Source of the DNA: Rikenellaceae bacterium
GTDB taxonomy: Bacteria > Bacteroidota > Bacteroidia > Bacteroidales > Rikenellaceae
Length of the DNA stretch: 8,640 nt
Reading direction: 5' to 3'
NCBI GenBank assembly: GCA_020859875.1
Contig: JAJBVJ010000062.1
Location: forward strand, 1 to 8,640
This document shows, in pieces, positions 1 to 7,427 of the stretch (position 1 is its first letter; the number at the start of each line of letters is the position of its first letter). Position numbers and translations under genes: made by a program. Under the pieces are notes generated by a model, which saw only the letters and a list, made by a program, of their open reading frames with translations, was not told the origin of the DNA and made no database searches.

Positions 1-477
1 ATAGGTGCCGAATTTATGGATGGACTGCGGGGTAAGCCCGAGGTGGCCCATAACGGGGATCCCGGCGCTGAGTATGCGGTTGACCGATTCGAGTATCTCC
101 TGTCCCCCCTCGAGTTTTACCGCATCGGCTTCGGTCTCCTTCATGATACGGATGGCCGATGCAAGAGCCTCTTTTGAGTTGCCCTGATAGGTTCCGAAGG
201 GAAGATCGACCACCACGAGGGCCCGTTTCACCGCGCGGGTGACGGATTTGGCGTGGTAGATCATATTATCGAGGGTGATGGGCACCGTCGTTTCGTAACC
301 CGCAACGACATTGGCGGCCGAGTCGCCAACGAGGATCACATCGATCCCGGCGGCATCGAGGATGCGGGCGGTCGAGTAATCGTATGCGGTGAGCATCGCT
401 ATCTTTTCCCCGTTCTGCTTCATCTCGTAGAGACGGTAAGTCGTTACGGGACGCAGGTCTGAAGTTTGTGTGGACAT
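1..477 (-). CDS. panB: 3-methyl-2-oxobutanoate hydroxymethyltransferase (PanB), N-terminal part, cut by the window edge
   Basis: PanB transfers a hydroxymethyl group from 5,10-methylene-tetrahydrofolate to 2-oxoisovalerate, giving ketopantoate for pantothenate and CoA synthesis; it is cytoplasmic and Mg-dependent. I translated the minus strand from the ATG at 477-475: 159 codons stay open to the window edge, so the C-terminal part (about 40% of a usual 260-280 residue protein) lies outside. Family motifs seen are [11 protein letters not shown] (29-39), [10 protein letters not shown] (49-58, metal-binding Asp52), [12 protein letters not shown] (64-75), DLPFGTYQG (91-99, second metal-binding Asp), VKLEGG (120-125, substrate Lys and Glu) and GHLGLTPQS (144-152). 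The start is supported by the short N-terminal tail before the first conserved strand and by the promoter just upstream. It lies downstream of the RNA methyltransferase gene on the same strand, 94 bp away, and may be partly co-transcribed with it. Identity is secure from motif order. Confidence 0.96.
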   Translation of the reverse strand, partial: MSTQTSDLRPVTTYRLYEMKQNGEKIAMLTAYDYSTARILDAAGIDVILVGDSAANVVAGYETTVPITLDNMIYHAKSVTRAVKRALVVVDLPFGTYQGNSKEALASAIRIMKETEADAVKLEGGQEILESVNRILSAGIPVMGHLGLTPQSIHKFGTY

Positions 478-513
478 AGCCGGTTATTTATTCTTGACAA
501 AAGTTGACGGCGC

Positions 514-544
514 TAAAGGTAGGGAGTTTTTAAAGAAAACCAAA
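514..544 (-). promoter_or_regulatory. Bacteroidetes-type promoter for panB
   Basis: On the minus strand, TTTG (541-544) is followed after exactly 19 nt by TACCTTTA (514-521). This matches the Bacteroidetes sigma-ABfr consensus TTTG-N19-21-TAnnTTTG in all positions but the last. It would start transcription roughly 25-35 nt before the panB ATG at 477. The leader is AT-rich without a Shine-Dalgarno site, as usual in this phylum. The match is seen; its activity is inferred. Confidence 0.6.
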
Positions 545-571
545 TAATGTTCCAAACGGCCACTACTATCC

Positions 572-1108
572 CTAACCGTCGATATGGATCGACCGGAAAA
601 AATGCCAGAGGACGATCCCTGCCGCAACCGCAATATTAAGGGAGTGTTTGGTTCCCGCCTGTGGAATTTCCACCGCACCGTCGCAAAGAGCCATACACCC
701 GTCCGATACCCCGAATACCTCATTGCCGAAAATAAGAGCGAATTTCCCCCCTTCGGGGCATTCGAACCCTTGCAGCGGCACCGACCCTTCCGCCTGTTCG
801 ACAGCGACGATATTATAACCTTCGTCCCGGAGATGCCCGATAGCTTCGGGGGCGGAACGGTAATATTCCCACGGGACGGTATTTTCCGCCCCCAGTGCGG
901 TTTTATGTATCTCCCGGTCGGGCGGGGTGGCGGTGATTCCGCACAGATAGAGCTTTTCGACGGCGAAAGCGTCGCATGTCCTGAAGACCGAACCCACATT
1001 ATTAAGGCTTCGGATGCCGTCGAGAATTACGGCGACCGGAATCTTCCGCGCAAGGGCGAATTCTTCCGCAGTAAGTCTGCCGAGCTCATCGTTAGGTGTT
1101 TTTTTCAT
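572..1108 (-). CDS. SpoU/TrmH-family RNA 2'-O-ribose methyltransferase
   Basis: Predicted SAM-dependent methyltransferase that modifies a ribose 2'-OH in tRNA or rRNA; the substrate cannot be told from sequence. It is 178 residues and consists essentially of the SPOUT domain alone. All three SpoU motifs are present: motif 1 at 29-48 with LNNVGSVFRTCDAF (Asn37, Arg43), motif 2 LIFGNEVFGVSD (125-136, Asn129-Glu130), and motif 3 VEIPQAGTKHSLNIAVAAGI (146-165), which forms the trefoil-knot SAM site. The segment ATPPDREIHKTALGAE (60-75) is typical of this short Bacteroidetes group. There is no N-terminal RNA-binding domain such as SpoU_sub_bind, so it resembles TrmL/TrmH-like single-domain enzymes rather than RlmB. 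The ATG at 1108-1106 fits the family N-terminus and lies close behind a promoter. It is transcribed divergently from the pyrophosphatase gene, and panB follows on the same strand with no visible terminator between. Confidence 0.92.
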   Translation of the reverse strand: MKKTPNDELGRLTAEEFALARKIPVAVILDGIRSLNNVGSVFRTCDAFAVEKLYLCGITATPPDREIHKTALGAENTVPWEYYRSAPEAIGHLRDEGYNIVAVEQAEGSVPLQGFECPEGGKFALIFGNEVFGVSDGCMALCDGAVEIPQAGTKHSLNIAVAAGIVLWHFFRSIHIDG

Positions 1109-1128
1109 GGGCGCTTTATTGGAAAGGC

Positions 1129-1136
1129 CAAAATTA
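1129..1136 (-). promoter_or_regulatory. -7 element of a promoter for the RNA methyltransferase gene
   Basis: The minus strand reads TAATTTTG, a perfect match to TAnnTTTG, ending about 20 nt upstream of the ATG at 1108. No good TTTG box sits 19-21 nt upstream, so the -33 element is weak or absent. The leader would be very short. It shares bases with the -33 box of the opposing hppA promoter. Confidence 0.4.
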
Positions 1137-1164
1137 GCTAAATTTAATTTATATAATATCTTTG
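1134..1164 (+). promoter_or_regulatory. Bacteroidetes-type promoter for the membrane pyrophosphatase gene
   Basis: TATCTTTG at 1157-1164 is a perfect -7 match (TAnnTTTG). A TTAG box at 1134-1137 lies exactly 19 nt upstream, one base off TTTG, and the spacer is almost pure A+T. Transcription would start near 1170, giving a leader of roughly 75-80 nt before the ATG at 1250. No riboswitch-like fold was recognised in that leader. Confidence 0.6.
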
Positions 1165-1249
1165 CAGAGTTTTGTGCCCGCCCTGATATTCGGCGTGAAG
1201 CGGCTGAAAACTACGAATAAGATAACCAACCTTTTAACTTCGATCTATT

Positions 1250-3460
1250 ATGGCTGAAATTCATCCTATTTTCTGGCTTGTGCCCCTGGCCTCGGTAGTG
1301 GCACTTGCATTCGCATGGTATTTCTACAAAAAGATGAAAGCCGAAAGCGAAGGAACCCAGCGTATGCAACAGATCGCTTTGCATGTGCGTCAGGGCGCCA
1401 TGGCTTATCTCAGGCAGCAGTATAAAGTGGTCGTGATCGTCTTTGCGGTTCTTGCCGCTTTTTTCGCTTTCCTGGCCTACGGCCTGGGGGTGCAGAACCC
1501 GTGGGTGCCTTTCGCCTTTATAACCGGAGGGTTCTTCTCCGGCCTCGCGGGCTATTTCGGGATGAAAACCGCAACCTTCGCCTCGGCCCGTACGGCGTTC
1601 GCAGCTTCAAAGTCCCTGGATAAAGGCCTCAAAGTGGCTTTCCGTAGCGGCGCCGTGATGGGACTTGTTGTGGTCGGGCTCGGGCTTCTCGATATTTCAC
1701 TATGGTATATAATCCTCGATCTGTTCGTAGATGTGTCGGGAACACAGAAACTGGTGGTCATCACCACTACGATGCTAACCTTCGGTATGGGCGCTTCCAC
1801 ACAGGCCCTGTTTGCAAGGGTAGGGGGCGGAATATACACAAAGGCTGCCGATGTCGGTGCCGACCTGGTAGGCAAGGTCGAGGCGGGTATTCCCGAAGAC
1901 GACCCGCGTAATCCGGCTACCATCGCCGACAATGTGGGGGACAATGTGGGCGACGTCGCCGGTATGGGTGCCGACCTTTATGAAAGCTACTGCGGTTCGA
2001 TATTGGCAACGGCCGCCCTTGGGGCCGCGGCTTTCGCCTATTCCGGCGGGGAAGAGATGCAGATGAAGGCGGTCTTTGCGCCGATGCTTATCGCCGCCGT
2101 TGGGATACTTCTTTCGATAATAGGAATCTTCCTTGTCAGGACGAAGGAGGGAGCCAATATGAAACAGCTTTTGGGCTCGCTGGGCCGCGGGGTCAACGTT
2201 AGTTCGATCCTGATAGCCGGAGCGGCCATACTCATCCTCTACCTTCTGCAGGTGCATAATTGGTTCGGGGTATCGTTTTCGGTGATAACAGGTCTTGTGG
2301 CCGGAATTATTATCGGCCAGGCTACTGAGTACTATACCTCCCATTCGTACAAGCCGACCAAAAAGGTGGCCGAGAGTTCCGATACGGGCCCGGCGACCGT
2401 AATAATTTCCGGTATAGGATTGGGAATGATCTCCACGGCAATTCCGGTGCTTACCATCGGGGTCGCCATTATTCTGGCTTTCCTGTGCGCGATCAATTTC
2501 GATGTGGCCCGTATGCTCACCGCCGAGAACCTGAGTATGGGTCTCTACGGTATCGGGATCGCGGCCGTCGGAATGCTCTCTACGCTCGGCATTACGCTGG
2601 CCACGGACGCTTACGGCCCTATTGCGGACAATGCCGGGGGAAATGCCGAAATGGCAGGCCTCGACCCGGAAGTTCGCAAACGCACCGACGCTCTGGACGC
2701 CCTGGGGAATACCACTGCCGCCACGGGTAAAGGTTTTGCCATCGGCTCGGCTGCTCTCACCGCCCTCGCCTTGCTGGCATCCTATATCGAGGAGATAAAG
2801 ATAGCCCTCGGCGGCAAGGAATTGGTCCTTTCGGACGGCGCTACAAAAATCGCGTCCGAAGCCGGCATACTCGATTTTATGGACTATTACCAGGTGACAC
2901 TTATGAACCCGAAAGTGCTCGTGGGGGTATTCATCGGGGCTATGATGGCCTTCCTGTTCTGCGGTCTTACCATGAATGCGGTGGGTCGTGCGGCGCAAAG
3001 TATGGTAAACGAGGTACGCCGTCAGTTCCGTGAGATAAAAGGAATACTAACGGGAGATGCGACCCCGGATTACGCTCGGTGTGTGGAGATATCCACCAAA
3101 GGCGCCCAGCGCGAAATGCTCCTTCCCTCGGTGCTGGCCATACTGGCTCCGGTGCTAACGGGCCTCATATTCGGGGTTTCGGGGGTTATGGGCTTACTTG
3201 TGGGCGGCCTGGGTGCCGGATTCGTCCTGGCGATATTTATGGCCAACTCCGGTGGCGCCTGGGATAACGCGAAAAAATATATCGAAGAAGGGAACCACGG
3301 CGGTAAGGGGTCGGACAACCATAAGGCTACCATAGTGGGAGATACCGTGGGCGACCCGTTCAAAGATACCTCGGGCCCGTCGCTCAACATACTTATCAAA
3401 CTGATGAGCATGGTATCGATAGTTATGGCGGGTCTTACGGTGGCTTATTCGTTGTTCTAA
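1250..3460 (+). CDS. hppA: K+-dependent membrane pyrophosphatase, Na+ (probably Na+/H+) translocating
   Basis: Integral membrane pump that hydrolyses cytoplasmic pyrophosphate to move Na+ and/or H+ out of the cell. It is 736 residues with about 16 hydrophobic segments, normal for the family. PPi/Mg-binding motifs seen are DVGADLVGKVE (201-211), the Asp-rich stretch 217-236 with IADNVGDNVGDV, DAYGPIADNAGG from Asp453, and the C-terminal DNAKKYIE plus GDTVGDPFKDTSGPS blocks. GNTTAATGKG (486-495) has Ala490 and Gly493 where K+-independent enzymes have Lys and Thr, so it should need K+. Glu245 in ADLYESY is at the helix-6 position (6.53) characteristic of Na+ pumps. Thr92, Phe96 and Asp148 fit, with a two-residue offset, residues reported for Bacteroides-type dual Na+/H+ pumps; the fourth (Met) needs an alignment. 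The start is just before the first membrane helix. It is a single-gene unit with its own promoter and a terminator. Family is certain, ion choice inferred. Confidence 0.96.
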   Translation: MAEIHPIFWLVPLASVVALAFAWYFYKKMKAESEGTQRMQQIALHVRQGAMAYLRQQYKVVVIVFAVLAAFFAFLAYGLGVQNPWVPFAFITGGFFSGLAGYFGMKTATFASARTAFAASKSLDKGLKVAFRSGAVMGLVVVGLGLLDISLWYIILDLFVDVSGTQKLVVITTTMLTFGMGASTQALFARVGGGIYTKAADVGADLVGKVEAGIPEDDPRNPATIADNVGDNVGDVAGMGADLYESYCGSILATAALGAAAFAYSGGEEMQMKAVFAPMLIAAVGILLSIIGIFLVRTKEGANMKQLLGSLGRGVNVSSILIAGAAILILYLLQVHNWFGVSFSVITGLVAGIIIGQATEYYTSHSYKPTKKVAESSDTGPATVIISGIGLGMISTAIPVLTIGVAIILAFLCAINFDVARMLTAENLSMGLYGIGIAAVGMLSTLGITLATDAYGPIADNAGGNAEMAGLDPEVRKRTDALDALGNTTAATGKGFAIGSAALTALALLASYIEEIKIALGGKELVLSDGATKIASEAGILDFMDYYQVTLMNPKVLVGVFIGAMMAFLFCGLTMNAVGRAAQSMVNEVRRQFREIKGILTGDATPDYARCVEISTKGAQREMLLPSVLAILAPVLTGLIFGVSGVMGLLVGGLGAGFVLAIFMANSGGAWDNAKKYIEEGNHGGKGSDNHKATIVGDTVGDPFKDTSGPSLNILIKLMSMVSIVMAGLTVAYSLF

Positions 3461-3480
3461 ATTGCCGGAAACAGTATTAG

Positions 3481-3507
3481 AGGAGGCGGATTTCCGCCTC
3501 CTTTTTT
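3481..3507 (+). terminator. Intrinsic terminator after the pyrophosphatase gene
   Basis: A perfect 9-bp stem (3481-3489 AGGAGGCGG paired with 3494-3502 CCGCCTCCT) closes a 4-nt loop (ATTT), and its last T opens a run of six T residues (3502-3507). It begins 20 nt after the hppA stop and separates that gene from the downstream hydrolase operon. Confidence 0.9.
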
Positions 3508-3587
3508 ATTCCTGATATATAATTTCCCGTTGCCGTACGTTATATCCATAAGACCGGAGGGGCTACGGCGGTTTCACCGCAATTTGC

Positions 3588-3595
3588 TACCTTTG
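3588..3595 (+). promoter_or_regulatory. -7 element of the promoter for the namZ-GH20-serine hydrolase operon
   Basis: TACCTTTG matches TAnnTTTG perfectly and lies 35 nt before the first ATG of the operon. No TTTG-like -33 box is found at the usual distance; a small inverted repeat, GCGGT (3568-3572) / ACCGC (3576-3580), sits about where it should be. The rest of the 3508-3630 stretch shows nothing else recognisable. Regulation may therefore need an activator, but that is only an inference from the missing box. Confidence 0.5.
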
Positions 3596-3630
3596 TATGA
3601 TTATATACCCGTTCCACCGATATATTGGAA

Positions 3631-4881
3631 ATGATAAATAAGAGAATAATAAGCCTGCTGGCTGTCATTGTCGCCATAATTGCGCTGTTCTATGCCGGTA
3701 CCACCATAGGACAGCGGTCGGCCCCTGAAAACGGGGCGGTCGATATTCCGCACCGGGAGGTGGTTCCGATAGTCGCCCACCACCCGGTTCCTGGGGCCGT
3801 TACGACGGAAAGCTACCTTCCTTTGCTGGAGGGTAAAAAGGTGGGAATTATGTGCAACCATACGGCACTTGTCGGCAAAATCCACCTTGTGGACACACTG
3901 CTGGCGAGCGGGGTGAACGTTACCGTGGTATTCGCCCCGGAGCACGGTTTCAGAGGGGATGCCGACGCCGGTGAGCATGTTAAAAGTTATATAGACCCTA
4001 CAACTGGCATTAATGTAATATCGGCCTACGGCTCTACACGCAAACCCGATCCGAAGGAGATTGCAGGGACCGATGTTATGGTGTTCGACATCCAGGACGT
4101 TGGACTGCGATTCTATACATATCTTTCGTCGATGCACTATCTTATGGAGAGTTGTGCCGAGGCGGGGGTGCCGTTGATCGTTCTGGATCGGCCCAATCCC
4201 AACGGCATGTATGTCGACGGGCCGATACTCGACCCCAAACACCGCTCGTTCATTGGAATGCATCCGATACCGGTGGTGCACGGGATGACACTGGGCGAAC
4301 TGGCCCGGATGATAAACGGGGAGGGATGGCTCGCCGACGGCCTTCAATGCGATCTGACGGTGATCCCGTGCGCCGACTATACCCGTTCCTCATATTATGA
4401 ACTGCCGGTAAAACCCTCTCCCAACCTGCCCAATATGCGGTCGGTATACCTGTACCCTTCGATATGCTTTTTCGAGGCCACACCCGTAAGTCTCGGTCGC
4501 GGGACAGACTTTCCGTTCCAGGTTTACGGCCATCCCGATATGAAGGGTTATGATTTCGAGTTTACACCCCGGCCCCGCGAAGGGGCTAAGGATCCGCTGT
4601 TGAACGGGAGGGTATGTTACGGAGTCGACCTGCGAACCGCCCCTTCCGACAGTGTGGTAATAGCTTGTGGCATAGACCTTTCATACATCATCGATGCCTA
4701 CAATGCCCTTGGACGCAGTGAAAAATTCTTCAACAATGCATTCGAGCGGCTTACCGGAGTGGATTACGTTCGCCGGATGATAATAGGCGGAAGTACGGCC
4801 GCAGAGATAAAAGCCGTATGGGCGGGCGATGTGGAGATGTTTAAACGGCAGCGTAAGCCATATCTGATATACGATGAGTAG
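3631..4881 (+). CDS. namZ: DUF1343 / NamZ-type exo-beta-N-acetylmuramidase (GH171)
   Basis: Predicted exported enzyme that removes MurNAc from the non-reducing end of peptidoglycan glycan fragments. It is 416 residues from the ATG at 3631; an in-frame TTG at 3625 would add two residues, but the ATG is preferred. Residues 3-5 (NKR) plus a hydrophobic stretch 6-22 form a signal peptide or membrane anchor with no lipobox Cys. A 30-40 residue linker leads to the DUF1343 domain, about 61-416. Conserved blocks are KKVGIMCNHTAL (69-80), VVFAPEHGFRG (99-109, with Glu104, and Glu115 nearby; acidic residues in this block are the likely catalytic candidates), DIQDVGLRFYTY (from 153), LDRPNPNG (185-192), PSPNLPN (262-268) and FFEATPVSLGRGTD (from Phe280/281). 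The activity was established for Bacillus NamZ, and the family is common in Bacteroidetes. The stop overlaps the GH20 start by 8 bp, so the two are translationally coupled. Family assignment is firm; substrate is by homology. Confidence 0.9.
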   Translation: MINKRIISLLAVIVAIIALFYAGTTIGQRSAPENGAVDIPHREVVPIVAHHPVPGAVTTESYLPLLEGKKVGIMCNHTALVGKIHLVDTLLASGVNVTVVFAPEHGFRGDADAGEHVKSYIDPTTGINVISAYGSTRKPDPKEIAGTDVMVFDIQDVGLRFYTYLSSMHYLMESCAEAGVPLIVLDRPNPNGMYVDGPILDPKHRSFIGMHPIPVVHGMTLGELARMINGEGWLADGLQCDLTVIPCADYTRSSYYELPVKPSPNLPNMRSVYLYPSICFFEATPVSLGRGTDFPFQVYGHPDMKGYDFEFTPRPREGAKDPLLNGRVCYGVDLRTAPSDSVVIACGIDLSYIIDAYNALGRSEKFFNNAFERLTGVDYVRRMIIGGSTAAEIKAVWAGDVEMFKRQRKPYLIYDE

Positions 4882-7420
4882 ATTTAAAATTTCCGTACCG
4901 GTTATGATGGCGATGCTTATGTCGTATAACCTTTACGGATTTTATTTCGAGACGGAACCTCCTTTGAATTACCCCCGGATTGTACCCAAACCCATATCAC
5001 AGGTTTTTGGCGAGGGGTATTTCACCGTATCGGACGGAACCGGCGTAATAGCCGGAGAGGATGTGGATTGGGATTTGATTTGGGCGGTGCGTTCCACGGT
5101 TCGCCGCGCCTATCCCGAACGTTGGCGCATGCCCCTGCCCGAAAAATTCAATACCATCGAGCTAAAACTATCCGACCGGGTCAAACAAAAAGAGGGCTAC
5201 CGGATAGAGATTTCGCCGGATACGATCAGTATCGAGGCGGGATGCCGCGGAGGGCTTTTTTACGGGATCCAGACATTTTTCCAACTGCTTCCCCCGTCGA
5301 TTTACCGCGGCATAGAGGTGCAGGACGAATATCATCTTCCGGTACAGGTCATAGAAGACCACCCCTGTTTCGAATACAGGGGTATGATGCTCGATGTGGC
5401 CCGGACATTCCAGCCGAAGGAAGAGGTGATGCGGTTTATCGACCTTATGGCCGCTCATAAACTCAACAAACTCCACTTCCACCTCACCGACGACGAGGGG
5501 TGGCGTATCCTTCTCGAAAGCTATCCCGATCTGGCGGAGGCGGGCGGTTTTCGTGGCGGCGACTCGCCGGTAAAACCCATATACGGGAAATGGGATGAAA
5601 AGTACGGCGGATACTACACTAAAGCGGAGCTCTCCCGGATAGTCCGTTATGCCGCAAGCCGAAATATAGAGATCATCCCCGAGATCGACCTCCCGGGACA
5701 CAGCCGTGCCGCGGCGAAGGTTCATCCCGAGATATTGTGCGATTACCATTACAGTACCACGATCACGGCGGGCGACGACCGCCGTAACGTATGGTGTGCG
5801 GCCCGGGAGGAGAACTATGTGATGCTCGGGAAGATAATCGAGGAAGTGGCCGCGATATTTCCGTCGAAATACTTTCACATCGGCGGTGACGAGGTGTGGT
5901 ACGGCCAGTGGAACACCTGCAAAAAATGCAAGGAGCTCATGAAGAAAGAGGGGTATAAGGAGGCCGCACAACTGGAAGACCACTTTATAGACAGGGTGAG
6001 CGGGATTGTTCGCCGGGCGGGAAAGATACCGTTCGTGTGGGACGAGACTATAAAGCGTGACAGTCTTGCCCGGGATGCCGTAGTGTCGGCATGGAGCAAT
6101 TTGGAGACCGCCAAAAAAGCCACGGAAGAGGGATATAAGACCGTCGTTATGCCCGGCCAGTATTTTTATATAGATATGAAACAGGCACCCGAAGAGTTGG
6201 GGCAGACCTGGGCCGGGGTGGTACCCGCCGAGAGGCTGTATAAATTCGGCCTGAAGCGGAGCGGCTTCGACAGCGTCCAGATAGAGAATGTCGTGGGTGT
6301 GGAGGGAACTTTCTTCTCGGAACTGCTGCTGCCCTACGGCGAAGATTACTTCGATTTCATGACCTGGCCGCGTATGGCCGCGCTGGCCGAGGTGGCCTGG
6401 ACACCGGAGGAAAGCCGAGACTGGGTTGATTTCAGCGGCAATTTACGGGGGTGGCATCTCGACAGGCTTGCGGCAATGGGGGTAAAATTCAGGATAGAAC
6501 CTCCGGCCGTGGATTACCGGTCGGGGAAAATTACCCTTATAGAACCTTATCCCGGTGGGATCGTAAGATATACGGCGGATGGGAGCGAACCCACCTACCG
6601 GTCCGAGCTTTTCGGTGGAACGATCACTACCGACCGGCCGTGGGAGTACCGCTTCGCCGCTTTTTCAGTAGGCCGCAAAAGTGCTACGGTTTCCACAAAA
6701 TCCGTCTCGAGAATAAGTGTACCGGCCAAAAAGCAGGTGGAGATGGAGATACCGCTTCACGAATTCGTCTCGCAGGCCGATACCGGATTATGGTATGTGA
6801 GGGCCCGGACGGCCGGAGTCGATTTCAAAATAAATAAGTTGTTCTTTTCCGGAGAAAATGAAACGCAGACACTTGTGGCCCGCGGCCAGAACGTGAACGA
6901 CCTCCACCTAATGCGGTGGTACGTGACCGCCGACAATATAGAGGGGAAAGCGTCGGTTACCGTTACCAACAACGGGCCTTTCGATGCCGATTTTATCCTC
7001 GAATTCTCCAAGTCGCCCTACATCCAGCCGGAAGTTAAATTCACCAGCTCCTTGAAAGCGAGTCGCAATTTCCCGTTCAAAAATATCGAGGATTACAATT
7101 TCACAACATATACCCGGACGGCTTCAACATGCGTCGAGGGAGATTGGTTCTTATTTACCTTTACGGAGCCGGTGGAGGCCGAAAGCATCGAGGTATCTAC
7201 CGGACTATCCTACATGCCGCGCTACCATATACCCCGCGGCCGCGTACAGTTGAGTGCCGATGGGAAAACCTTTTCAGACGCCGCGGAGCTCGATTACGGC
7301 TGTGCGGTCGTCTATCCCGAGGAGAAGGTAAAGGCGCTCAGGATCGTTTCCGAATCGCACGGGAATTCGGAGGCCGCTGTCGCACTGCAGGATCTGAAAA
7401 TAAAACCCGCTAATAAATAG
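4874..7420 (+). CDS. Exported multidomain GH20 beta-N-acetylhexosaminidase
   Basis: Predicted exo-enzyme that removes terminal beta-linked GlcNAc (or GalNAc) by substrate-assisted catalysis. It is 848 residues. Order: hydrophobic N-terminus 5-22 (signal peptide, cleavage perhaps near Gly22); GH20b domain about 33-160 ending in GLFYGIQTFFQLLP; GH20 barrel about 162-515; chitobiase C-terminal (CHB_HEX_C) Ig-like domain about 540-615; a beta-rich linker; and a C-terminal F5/8-type C (discoidin/CBM32-like) domain about 725-846. The catalytic Asp339-Glu340 pair lies in HIGGDEVWYGQW. Sugar-pocket residues include Arg169 (YRGMMLDVAR), the HLTDDEGW and EIDLPGHSRA blocks, Trp389, Trp407, Trp498, Glu506 and Trp509, all as in active members. 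The start codon overlaps the end of namZ. With NamZ and an AmiE-like gene beside it, muropeptide GlcNAc is the likeliest substrate; host or dietary glycans cannot be excluded. Confidence 0.93.
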   Translation: MSRFKISVPVMMAMLMSYNLYGFYFETEPPLNYPRIVPKPISQVFGEGYFTVSDGTGVIAGEDVDWDLIWAVRSTVRRAYPERWRMPLPEKFNTIELKLSDRVKQKEGYRIEISPDTISIEAGCRGGLFYGIQTFFQLLPPSIYRGIEVQDEYHLPVQVIEDHPCFEYRGMMLDVARTFQPKEEVMRFIDLMAAHKLNKLHFHLTDDEGWRILLESYPDLAEAGGFRGGDSPVKPIYGKWDEKYGGYYTKAELSRIVRYAASRNIEIIPEIDLPGHSRAAAKVHPEILCDYHYSTTITAGDDRRNVWCAAREENYVMLGKIIEEVAAIFPSKYFHIGGDEVWYGQWNTCKKCKELMKKEGYKEAAQLEDHFIDRVSGIVRRAGKIPFVWDETIKRDSLARDAVVSAWSNLETAKKATEEGYKTVVMPGQYFYIDMKQAPEELGQTWAGVVPAERLYKFGLKRSGFDSVQIENVVGVEGTFFSELLLPYGEDYFDFMTWPRMAALAEVAWTPEESRDWVDFSGNLRGWHLDRLAAMGVKFRIEPPAVDYRSGKITLIEPYPGGIVRYTADGSEPTYRSELFGGTITTDRPWEYRFAAFSVGRKSATVSTKSVSRISVPAKKQVEMEIPLHEFVSQADTGLWYVRARTAGVDFKINKLFFSGENETQTLVARGQNVNDLHLMRWYVTADNIEGKASVTVTNNGPFDADFILEFSKSPYIQPEVKFTSSLKASRNFPFKNIEDYNFTTYTRTASTCVEGDWFLFTFTEPVEAESIEVSTGLSYMPRYHIPRGRVQLSADGKTFSDAAELDYGCAVVYPEEKVKALRIVSESHGNSEAAVALQDLKIKPANK

Positions 7421-7427
7421 CTGCCTT

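Noticed and set aside
584..1141. A 185-codon open frame on the plus strand opposite the RNA methyltransferase gene
   Set aside because: It lies almost wholly antisense to a gene with all three SpoU motifs and has no recognisable family feature; it is a shadow of the G+C-rich coding strand.
1775..2998. A 407-codon open frame on the minus strand inside the pyrophosphatase gene
   Set aside because: The composition is His/Arg/Gly-rich and low in hydrophobic runs, and the plus strand encodes a complete conserved pump. It is a shadow.
3517..3545. Inverted repeat ATATAA / TTATAT in the gap before namZ as an operator
   Set aside because: Only 6 bp of A/T with a 17-nt spacer in an AT-rich gap; easily a chance match.
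3625..3630. TTG at 3625 as the start of the NamZ-like protein
   Set aside because: It adds only two residues before an ATG at 3631, and ATG is the stronger start; no ribosome-binding site favours the TTG.
5168..5983. A 271-codon open frame on the minus strand inside the GH20 gene
   Set aside because: It is antisense to the GH20 catalytic barrel with intact active-site motifs; no domain was recognised.
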